The notes under the pieces are model-generated. The model was not told where the DNA came from. It worked only from the letters and a program-made list of their open reading frames with translations, and searched no databases. A program made the position numbers and the translations under genes. Shown one piece after another: positions 1 to 5,390 of a stretch of DNA of 8,126 nucleotides (its first letter is position 1; each line of letters opens with the position of its first letter). Source of the stretch: Candidatus Anderseniibacteriota bacterium (GTDB lineage: Bacteria > Patescibacteriota > Andersenbacteria > UBA10190); NCBI GenBank assembly GCA_003229735.1, contig QIFI01000130.1, positions 1 to 8,126 of the forward strand, written 5' to 3'.

Positions 1-324
1 ATCACCCACTCGATTGGTTTGAATGATTGGTTCCGATACTCCATATAAATTTACTCTTCTTTCTACTACATCTCGAATTCCGGCCAAAGCATCCGTCCGA
101 TCCCCTTCCGCGATATCCGACATATTCGCCCGATAAATCAGATGCGCTCCGCCCTGCAAATCCAACCCCAGCTTAACTGCCAAATCCCGCTTCTGTCCGC
201 CGATAGTTACCCCCCCATTATTTGGCAAATCAATCCACAGCGCCACTGCCGTCAATATCACTAATCCCCCGATTACCCATTTTCCTCGATTCTTTCCAAT
301 CATCCTTCTCACTATATAGGCCAT
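1..324 (-). CDS. secD: Protein translocase subunit SecD, N-terminal part (runs off the left edge)
   Basis: SecD is a membrane accessory of the Sec translocon; with SecF it uses the proton gradient to help move secreted proteins outward after SecA has pushed them through SecYEG. The 108 visible codons show a basic N-terminus, one hydrophobic segment (about residues 16-31), then the SecD signatures KLGLDLQGGAHLIY (about 50-63) and VVERRVNLYGVSEP (about 86-99), which begin the periplasmic P1 region. The C-terminal five membrane segments lie outside the window. ATG at 324 is chosen because an in-frame TAA directly precedes it. An in-frame ATG at 303 is possible, but the AGAAGG before it abuts the codon with no spacer. 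No clear Shine-Dalgarno is seen. The gene starts 61 bp after the small membrane-protein gene. secF may follow beyond the edge, but this cannot be seen. Confidence 0.95.
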   Translation of the reverse strand, partial: MAYIVRRMIGKNRGKWVIGGLVILTAVALWIDLPNNGGVTIGGQKRDLAVKLGLDLQGGAHLIYRANMSDIAEGDRTDALAGIRDVVERRVNLYGVSEPIIQTNRVGD

Positions 325-339
325 TTAACCCAAAAGAAA

Positions 340-369
340 AGTCTACACCGAAAATAATTCATCTATCAA
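340..369 (-). promoter_or_regulatory. Possible secD promoter
   Basis: Reading the minus strand, TTGATA (369-364) and TAGACT (345-340) are separated by 18 nt, with the secD ATG 15 nt further on. These match the sigma-70 consensus boxes at five and four of six positions. The DNA is AT-rich, so chance matches are common and the call is weak. Confidence 0.25.
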
Positions 370-385
370 TCAAACTATTAAAGCG

Positions 386-751
386 CTATTCAATCATTAA
401 CAGAAAAAAATACGGGAAAAAGAAAATTGTTGATATAACCAAAGCTAAGCCTAAATTTATAATACTTGGTAACCACATTTTCTTTCTCCACTGATAAATA
501 CCCGGAACCAATAACAGCAAAATAGCCACAACCGCATATATCAATAACAGACCCACGGCATAGGCCGGACCATCGGCCACGGGGAGGAAAGTGTTGAGAT
601 GTTGATCTAGTTGAGGATCAAACAACAACCCTATATAGAACGCCAGTGTTAAAAACATCACTACTGGCGGAAAAGTAATGCCTAAAAAAACACAGCCAAC
701 TAGAGGCATCCAGGCACTATTCAAATATAATTTTTGTTGTTTTCTAAGCAC
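386..751 (-). CDS. Small multi-pass membrane protein of unknown function
   Basis: I do not recognise a family for this 121-residue protein. It has a short basic N-terminus (LRKQQK), a long hydrophobic stretch at about 15-43 that could be one or two membrane spans, an acidic polar loop at about 45-61 (FDPQLDQH...PVADG), a second span at about 62-84, a basic turn at 88-91 (WRKK), and a third very hydrophobic span at about 93-119 ending in FFFPYFFLLMIE. The start is GTG at 751, only 5 bp after the TAA of the TIM-barrel gene, which suggests translation as part of the same message. An internal ATG at 709 is less likely because it would cut into the first hydrophobic stretch. Its place just before secD invites a link to export or the envelope, but nothing in the protein itself shows that. 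Confidence 0.8.
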   Translation of the reverse strand: MLRKQQKLYLNSAWMPLVGCVFLGITFPPVVMFLTLAFYIGLLFDPQLDQHLNTFLPVADGPAYAVGLLLIYAVVAILLLLVPGIYQWRKKMWLPSIINLGLALVISTIFFFPYFFLLMIE

Positions 752-756
752 CGATA

Positions 757-1683
757 TTACTTTACATCCGCCACTAACTCTTTCAAGGCCACATGATTCT
801 TTCGCATCTCATTCTTCGGCTCCGTCACCAGATAAACTTCATTTAAATCCCGAAAATATGATAAAAATTTTATCATCCGCTCTCGATCCGGAAAAACTCC
901 GGCCGCGAAATCCTCATCCAATAATCCATTATGTGAATCCGTGCCATTGTATGGCCGGCTTAATGTATTAACATGCACCAGGCCCGTCTGCTTGGCCGTA
1001 TCGCCAGTAAAAATCTCTAACACCTGCCACATTTTATTCTCCGTAGCCTCATCCTTCTTTGGTATCACCCCAGCCATGGTGTGACTAATATCATTGGCTA
1101 TTTTAACTCCCTGTTTGGCCAATATCTTCATATCCTCCAAATTCGCGCTGTCAGGAAAATAAATTTTATCTCTAATCTCCATGGCCACTGATTCCATACC
1201 CGGCAAAGTTTCTACCGTCAGCATCGTCTTATTCCTTAAAGCATAATCAGACAACTCCTTCATATTATCCAGCCATACTTCCCGCCACTCATCTCTATCT
1301 GTGGGCGGATCATCGGTTATCTTTTGGCTTCTGGCATCCAAATCCATTTCCTCCAAATATCTGCCTCCCGGATGAATGTTGACATACACGCATCCAAAAT
1401 CCCGCGCTATCTGAATCGTGCTCCGAACCTGCTGAATAGACTCCTCCCTAATATCTATATGACGAGTCCCAAAATTAGGTTTTAATCTACCGCCCACCAT
1501 TCCCCAATAATGCAATCCCACCGCCACTTTATGATCAATCAGCCACTCCAGCATATTGATAAACGGATATTGTTTCAGCGCGTCAATCCGAAACCATAAT
1601 TCACACATCCTGGCCTGATCTTTCAGCACTATCTCCTGCCCCTCCAGCCACGAAGCCGGCCCCGTCTTAAAACCCACTATCAT
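757..1683 (-). CDS. Endonuclease IV-like / sugar-phosphate isomerase-like TIM-barrel protein
   Basis: This 308-residue protein belongs to the AP-endonuclease-2 / xylose-isomerase-like TIM-barrel superfamily, which contains both endonuclease IV (cuts DNA at abasic sites) and sugar isomerases or epimerases. Counting from ATG 1683, the visible motifs are GLHYWG (H58), IHPGGR (H104), VETLPGM (E158), NDISH (D198, H201), LVHVN (H227), TDSHNGLLDE (D239, H241) and VTEPKNE (E268). In order and local spacing these match the nine ligands of the trinuclear zinc site of E. coli endonuclease IV (H69, H109, E145, D179, H182, H216, D229, H231, E261). That favours a DNA-repair or other metal-phosphodiesterase role, but overall identity looks low and a sugar substrate cannot be excluded. 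The frame extends to a TTG at 1692, just after an in-frame TGA; the ATG is preferred. It lies between secA and a small membrane protein whose start is 5 bp downstream. Confidence 0.85.
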   Translation of the reverse strand: MIVGFKTGPASWLEGQEIVLKDQARMCELWFRIDALKQYPFINMLEWLIDHKVAVGLHYWGMVGGRLKPNFGTRHIDIREESIQQVRSTIQIARDFGCVYVNIHPGGRYLEEMDLDARSQKITDDPPTDRDEWREVWLDNMKELSDYALRNKTMLTVETLPGMESVAMEIRDKIYFPDSANLEDMKILAKQGVKIANDISHTMAGVIPKKDEATENKMWQVLEIFTGDTAKQTGLVHVNTLSRPYNGTDSHNGLLDEDFAAGVFPDRERMIKFLSYFRDLNEVYLVTEPKNEMRKNHVALKELVADVK

Positions 1684-1721
1684 AAAATCCAAATATCAAA
1701 GCTAAAACAATATTTTAATAA

Positions 1722-1757
1722 CCCCTCTCCCCTCGAGGGGAGAGGGCTGGGTGAGGG
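1722..1757. repeat. REP-like palindrome, copy 1
   Basis: A perfect 24-bp palindrome (1723-1746, arms CCCTCTCCCCTC and its complement) is followed by CTGGGTGAGGGGG. The form CCCTCTCC...GGAGAGGG plus GGGTGAGGG is a widespread intergenic repeat pattern, often translated by mistake as LTQPSPLEGRG. It lies between secA and the TIM-barrel gene. Either strand could fold into a strong hairpin. There is no T-run directly after the hairpin on the transcribed strand, so a classic intrinsic terminator is not shown, but the fold could slow polymerase or protect an RNA end. Confidence 0.8.
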
Positions 1758-1847
1758 GGTTTTTAGCCCGATCAACCCTCATTCTTATCTTCTCTCTATC
1801 CAAAGAGAAACAATTAACCAGGTTTTTAAACACTCTCTCGGTCTTTA

Positions 1848-1940
1848 TCATTTGAAATTTAGTCATTGGGATTTGATTGCGACGGCCACAGCCTAGTCCC
1901 GCCGATGCGGGGAAATTTATAAATTGAAATTTAAAATTCG
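1848..1940. repeat. AT-rich word-repeat block with a small GC hairpin, downstream of secA
   Basis: This block starts one base past the secA stop codon. It contains TCATTTGAAATTT (1848-1860), GGATTTGATT (1869-1878) and AAATTGAAATTTAAAATT near 1921-1938. The first two words recur, in the same order, at 4776-4798 in the gap upstream of secA. Inside the block, CCCGC (1898-1902) and GCGGG (1907-1911) form a 5-bp hairpin with a 4-nt loop, preceded by GCCTAGTCCCG (1891-1901). No open frame here looks like a gene. The remainder of the gap, 1758-1847, shows nothing I can name. Confidence 0.6.
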
Positions 1941-4589
1941 CTATCGTCCATGGCATTTTTTAAACTTCTTTCCGCTACCGCAATAACATGGGTCATTCCG
2001 TCCCACATTTTTATGCTCATTCACAATTGTCTTGCCGCCGCCCCCGACTGGCGCCCCTGAATCTGCCGCCCCGCTCTGATTCGCTCCTGCCTGCCCGCTG
2101 GCCATGGCATGCAGAGAACTGCCTTCTTCTCCACCCGCCATCTGCGTCTTTATATTAACCGGCGCCCTGTCCGCCGCCGCTTCAGCGTATGCCGGCTGGG
2201 CCCGGAAAACTACATCAATAAATGAAGCCTTAATAGTGCCCAGTAATTTTTGAAATAACTGGTACCCTTCTCGCTGATATTCCACCAAAGGATCTCTCTG
2301 CCCATAACCCCGCAAACCTATACCGGTCCGTAAATAATCCATAGTATCCAGGTGGTCCATCCAGTGCGTGTCCACTGCCCTAAGAGCCGCCGCCCGCTCC
2401 AGATGCTTAATGTTTTCCGCGCCTAATTCCTGCACTCGAGCCTGCCATTTTTCCTCCAGTGCATGAATTACCGCCTCCTGCAATTTTTCCCGGGCATTAT
2501 CCGGCCCGTCACTCTCCGCCTTCTCGGCTATCTCCCGCCACTCATCTTCCTTTTGCTTGGCGTCAATTCCCGTCAGCGCGTTCACCGTCTCCGCCATCTC
2601 CTTAATATCCCAACTACTCACTTCCTTTTCCCCGCTATGCGTCAATACCAATTGCTCGGCCTGCTCTTGCAGTAATTCCGGTACATAATCATTCAATTCT
2701 ATGGCCTCCTGTTCGTGCTCTTTCCACTTTCCCCCCAGCATCACGCTCCGCCTCAAAGTATAAATAGCCCCCCGCTGTCTATTTAATACGTCATCATAAG
2801 ACAATACTTGTTTTCTCATATCAAAATAATACCCCTCTACTCTTTCCTGGGCGCCCGTCAACGCCTTGGTGATCATCTTATTCTCAATCGGTTCATCTTC
2901 CGGCAGTTTCAGCTTTTCCATCAAGCCCTTTATCTTGGACCCGCCAAAAATTCTCATCACGTCATCCTCCAGACTAACAAAGAATTGAGTCTCCCCGGCA
3001 TCCCCCTGCCGCCCGCTTCGGCCCCGGAGCTGGTTATCTATCCGGCGCGCCTCATGTCTCTCTGTTCCCAGCACAAACAACCCGCCCACTTCCGCCACTC
3101 CCTCCCCCAATTTAATATCGGTGCCTCGCCCGGCCATATTAGTTGATATGGTTACCGCCCCTTTTTGTCCCGCCTTAGTAATAATCTCCGCTTCCCGGGC
3201 ATGATGCTTGGCATTCAGCACCTCATGCGGCACCCCTTCTTTCTTAAGCAGTTGCGACAAATACTCTGATTTCTCGATCGCGATTGTCCCCACCAATACC
3301 GGCTGACCCTTGGAATGTCGAGCCTTTATTTCCTCTACTACGTTAGTAAATTTAGCCTGCTCTGATACAAAAATCTTATCCGGCCGATCATTTCTCACCA
3401 ATTTTTGATTTGTCGGCACTACCACTACTTCCAGATTATACACCCCCTCAAATTCTTCAGCCGAAGTCACCGCCGTACCGGTCATCCCCGACAGCGTGTC
3501 ATATAACCGGAATAAATTTTGGAAAGTAATGGTGGCCAAAGTCCGGCTCTCCTGCTGCACCTTCACTCTTTCCTTGGCCTCAATTGCTTGATGCAGGCCC
3601 TCTGAATATCTCCTCCCTTCCATTAACCGGCCCGTAAATTCATCCACTATCACCACCTGTCCATCCTTCACCACATAGTCCTTATCCTTGTCATAAAGAG
3701 TGTGAGCTCGCAGAGCTTGTTCCAGATGATGCACGAATCTAATGCCCTTTTCTTCATAAATATTATCAATTCCCAGCATCTCCTCTATTTTTTGCACCCC
3801 ATCATCCGTTAAGGTGGCTGCTTTTCTTTTTTCATCAATATTATAATCATCTTCCACTTTCAGTCTCGGCACCATGCCGGCAAACTGTCCATATAATTGG
3901 GTTGATTCCGCGTCCGGCGCCGATATTATCAACGGCGTTCTGGCTTCATCAATTAAGATGCTGTCCACCTCATCCACAATAGCGAAATTAAGTTCTCCCT
4001 GTGCTAAATCCTCCTCCTGGGCGGCCATATTGTCCCGCAAATAATCAAAACCAAACTCATTATTTGTCCCATACGTAATACTGCAGTCATACGCCGCCCG
4101 TTTTTCCTCCGCCGACATCCCCGGCACCACCACTCCCACCGTTAATTCAAAAAATTCATATAGCGGCTTCATCCACTCCGCGTCCCGTGGCGCCAGATAA
4201 TCATTCACCGTCACCAGATGAGCCCCCTTCCCCGACAACCCATGCAAAATTAATGGCAGGGTGGCCGCCAGAGTTTTCCCTTCACCCGTTTTCATCTCCG
4301 CAATCCGGCCATCCAGCAATGTCAATCCGCCCGTTAACTGCACGTCAAAATGCCTCATCTTTAGCACTCGCTCACTGGCTTCGCGTATAGCCGCGAATAT
4401 CTCCGCCTTATGCCGGCGAAGTTCGGCTAGCTCTTTCCCCTGATATTGAGTGACTCGCGCTTTAAGATCCTCGTCAGACAAACCCTTCATTTCTTCAGCC
4501 CGGCCATTAATTTTATCAACTGTCGGCAAATACTCCTCCGCCGCCTTCTCATGGCGGCTGGCCCCCTTGAATTTTTCTAATAATTTCAT
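1941..4589 (-). CDS. secA: Preprotein translocase ATPase SecA
   Basis: SecA is the cytoplasmic ATPase that drives unfolded preproteins through SecYEG. The 882-residue protein is complete and of normal length. From ATG 4589 the landmarks are: MRHFDVQLTGG (about 78-88), Walker A TGEGKT (101-106), TNNEFGFDYLRDN (175-187), Walker B VDEVD (205-209) leading into DEARTPLIISAP, VDEFTGRLMEGRRYSEGLHQ (315-334), SGMTGTA (367-373), TNMAGRGTDI (483-492) and the arginine-finger motif RIDNQLRGRSGRQGD (516-530). A helical scaffold and wing region follows, then an Ala/Gly/Ser-rich linker (about 800-858), and a C-terminal zinc-binding tail with Cys868, Cys870, Cys879 and His880, the module that contacts SecB or the ribosome in other bacteria. 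The frame also has a TTG at 4601, but that codon falls inside the predicted -10 box, so the ATG is the better start. secD lies downstream in the same direction. Confidence 0.98.
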   Translation of the reverse strand: MKLLEKFKGASRHEKAAEEYLPTVDKINGRAEEMKGLSDEDLKARVTQYQGKELAELRRHKAEIFAAIREASERVLKMRHFDVQLTGGLTLLDGRIAEMKTGEGKTLAATLPLILHGLSGKGAHLVTVNDYLAPRDAEWMKPLYEFFELTVGVVVPGMSAEEKRAAYDCSITYGTNNEFGFDYLRDNMAAQEEDLAQGELNFAIVDEVDSILIDEARTPLIISAPDAESTQLYGQFAGMVPRLKVEDDYNIDEKRKAATLTDDGVQKIEEMLGIDNIYEEKGIRFVHHLEQALRAHTLYDKDKDYVVKDGQVVIVDEFTGRLMEGRRYSEGLHQAIEAKERVKVQQESRTLATITFQNLFRLYDTLSGMTGTAVTSAEEFEGVYNLEVVVVPTNQKLVRNDRPDKIFVSEQAKFTNVVEEIKARHSKGQPVLVGTIAIEKSEYLSQLLKKEGVPHEVLNAKHHAREAEIITKAGQKGAVTISTNMAGRGTDIKLGEGVAEVGGLFVLGTERHEARRIDNQLRGRSGRQGDAGETQFFVSLEDDVMRIFGGSKIKGLMEKLKLPEDEPIENKMITKALTGAQERVEGYYFDMRKQVLSYDDVLNRQRGAIYTLRRSVMLGGKWKEHEQEAIELNDYVPELLQEQAEQLVLTHSGEKEVSSWDIKEMAETVNALTGIDAKQKEDEWREIAEKAESDGPDNAREKLQEAVIHALEEKWQARVQELGAENIKHLERAAALRAVDTHWMDHLDTMDYLRTGIGLRGYGQRDPLVEYQREGYQLFQKLLGTIKASFIDVVFRAQPAYAEAAADRAPVNIKTQMAGGEEGSSLHAMASGQAGANQSGAADSGAPVGGGGKTIVNEHKNVGRNDPCYCGSGKKFKKCHGR

Positions 4590-4600
4590 ATCAAGATGCA

Positions 4601-4629
4601 ACTATACTTCAAAACCGCTTATCTGACAA
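4601..4629 (-). promoter_or_regulatory. secA promoter, close to consensus, leaderless-type
   Basis: On the minus strand, TTGTCA (4629-4624) and TATAGT (4606-4601) stand exactly 17 nt apart, each matching the sigma-70 consensus at five of six positions. Only 11 nt separate the -10 box from the secA ATG. A start of transcription 6-7 nt past the -10 box (near 4594) would leave about five untranslated bases, too few for a Shine-Dalgarno site, and none is present. This is the best promoter match in the window. Confidence 0.7.
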
Positions 4630-4659
4630 CGCCATATGCTGTAATTTGCTCTCTGGTTT

Positions 4660-4703
4660 GGGGATCCCCTCTCCCCGGCCGGGGAGAGGGATAGGGTGAG
4701 AGA
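4660..4703. repeat. REP-like palindrome, copy 2
   Basis: A short palindrome GGGGATCCCC (4660-4669) runs into a perfect 24-bp palindrome (4667-4690, centre CCGGCCGG), followed by ATAGGGTGAGAG. The CCCC shared by the two palindromes would allow alternative pairing. The unit lies directly upstream of the secA promoter, and copy 3 starts about 55 bp further on in the same orientation. Confidence 0.8.
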
Positions 4704-4713
4704 CGCACAGATT

Positions 4714-4757
4714 GGGGAATCCCCTCTCCCCTCCAGGGGAGAGGGCTAGGGTGAGGG
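4714..4757. repeat. REP-like palindrome, copy 3
   Basis: This is a tandem neighbour of copy 2 with the same layout: GGGGAATCCCC, then 11-bp perfect arms around a 2-nt centre (4722-4745), then CTAGGGTGAGGGG. Copy 2 and copy 3 share the TTGGGGA-TCCCC lead-in that copy 1 lacks, so they probably arose by local duplication. Confidence 0.8.
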
Positions 4758-4775
4758 GAGCACAGTCGAATTTAA

Positions 4776-4860
4776 TCATTTGAACTTTGGATTTGATTTA
4801 ACATTTGGATTTTGAACTTTGGATTTCACCAGTGGTCACTGGAAATTGGTCATTCCCATA
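4776..4860. repeat. AT-rich word-repeat block upstream of secA
   Basis: Words of the TTTGGATTT and TTGAACTTTGGATTT type repeat imperfectly (TGAACTTTGGATTT occurs twice, near 4781 and 4813). The block ends in a CCAGTG-GT-CACTGG near-palindrome and AATTGGTCATTCCCAT. Two words, TCATTTGAA(C/A)TTT and GGATTTGATT, also occur at 1848-1878. Such blocks are typical of gaps in many candidate-phyla genomes; their function is unknown. Confidence 0.55.
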
Positions 4861-4952
4861 ATCAGCTTTCTTCTCCATATCAATAAGCACAAACAACAAT
4901 AACCCTCTCCACCTGTAAGTGGTTGCCATATGCCGTCGTAATTATTCTCGCC

Positions 4953-5059
4953 TAGTACCGTTACAGATTAATTTTGAGTAGTAAAAAAACTTAAATATGA
5001 TTTATCATAGTGGCAAGCTTATATCAGTTAAGTAGGAAAATTAATTTGTAACGGTACTA
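4953..5059. mobile_element. Miniature inverted-repeat element (MITE-like), IS630/mariner-type ends
   Basis: The sequences at 4955-4975 and 5037-5057 are inverted repeats of 21 bp with one mismatch, beginning GTACCGTTACA at each outer end. A TA flanks each side (4953-4954 and 5058-5059), and the wider frame is C-TA-element-TA-G. IS630 elements are known to insert at CTAG and duplicate the TA, so this layout suggests a non-autonomous relative. The 61-bp interior is AT-rich, encodes nothing, and has a small hairpin TATGAT-TT-ATCATA (4996-5009). The right end falls on the hpf stop codon, and the element leaves it as TAG. Folded as RNA, the long stem could also serve as a 3' end signal for hpf. 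The transposase family is inferred from the ends only. Confidence 0.65.
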
Positions 5060-5365
5060 GTCCCGATGGCTTTTTTTTCTGTCCCGATACTTTTGTAATT
5101 CTCTGCTCACGGCTTTCTCCGCGTCATCAATAGCCTTGGATATTGAACTGTTAACCCGCTCCGCGTGCCATACTTTTTTACCGATCTCTATATTTATCCG
5201 GCAGGTAATCACCTGACCACTGCGATGATGTTTATCACGCTCCAACACCACATCCACCTGCCAGGGGGGCGTCAAATATTTCCCCAGCCTCGATAATTTC
5301 TCATCCACCATCACCCGGTCCGCCTGTGTAATTTCCAGATTTTTTGTGGTCAATGAATAATGCAC
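5057..5365 (-). CDS. hpf: Ribosome hibernation-promoting factor / RaiA family, short form
   Basis: Proteins of this family bind the 30S subunit in the mRNA and tRNA channel and silence ribosomes in stress or stationary phase. The 102 residues follow the family pattern: TTKNLEITQADRVMVDEKLSRLGKYL (about 6-31), alternating strands through VDVVLERD and VITCRINIEIG, WHAER (about 67-71), then the C-terminal helix SKAIDDAEKAVSRELQKYRDRKK. The length fits the short form; the dimerising extension of long HPF is absent. The start is GTG at 5365, since an in-frame TAA lies two codons upstream and no ATG is near. There is no Shine-Dalgarno. It begins 25 bp after the glycosyltransferase stop, so the two may share a message. 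The last codons run through eight A's and end at a TAG that lies in the end of a miniature inverted-repeat element. Confidence 0.92.
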   Translation of the reverse strand: MHYSLTTKNLEITQADRVMVDEKLSRLGKYLTPPWQVDVVLERDKHHRSGQVITCRINIEIGKKVWHAERVNSSISKAIDDAEKAVSRELQKYRDRKKSHRD

Positions 5366-5390
5366 TAATTACAATTTAGTAAAAAATGAA

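Larger units (their letters stand above)
4590..5056. other. 467-bp gene-free gap between hpf and secA
   Basis: No frame here has a recognisable product. From the secA side it holds the secA promoter, two tandem REP-like palindromes, an AT-rich word block, a 14-bp near-palindrome CCAGTG-GT-CACTGG (4829-4842), a stretch at 4903-4922 that begins CCCTCTCC and may be a decayed half of the palindromic repeat, and most of the miniature inverted-repeat element beside hpf. The word GCCATATGC occurs near both ends (4631 and 4925). Confidence 0.8.

Noticed and set aside
222..494. 90-codon plus-strand frame over secD and the small membrane-protein gene
   Set aside because: It lies opposite two better-supported genes, and its composition shows no family signature.
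1702..1956. 84-codon open frame on the minus strand between secA and the TIM-barrel gene
   Set aside because: It overlaps the secA 3' end and is made of repeat DNA; its tail reads NPLTQPSPLEGRG, the well-known false translation of the palindromic repeat.
2463..4443. Several plus-strand open frames of 60-112 codons inside secA
   Set aside because: All are antisense shadows of a complete, well-conserved secA.
4589..4601. Longer SecA start at TTG 4601
   Set aside because: The codon falls inside the predicted -10 box, and the ATG at 4589 gives the usual SecA N-terminus MKLLEKFKG.
5071..5078. T-run on the plus strand as an intrinsic terminator
   Set aside because: It lies inside the hpf coding sequence as lysine codons of the opposite strand, and no plus-strand gene precedes it.
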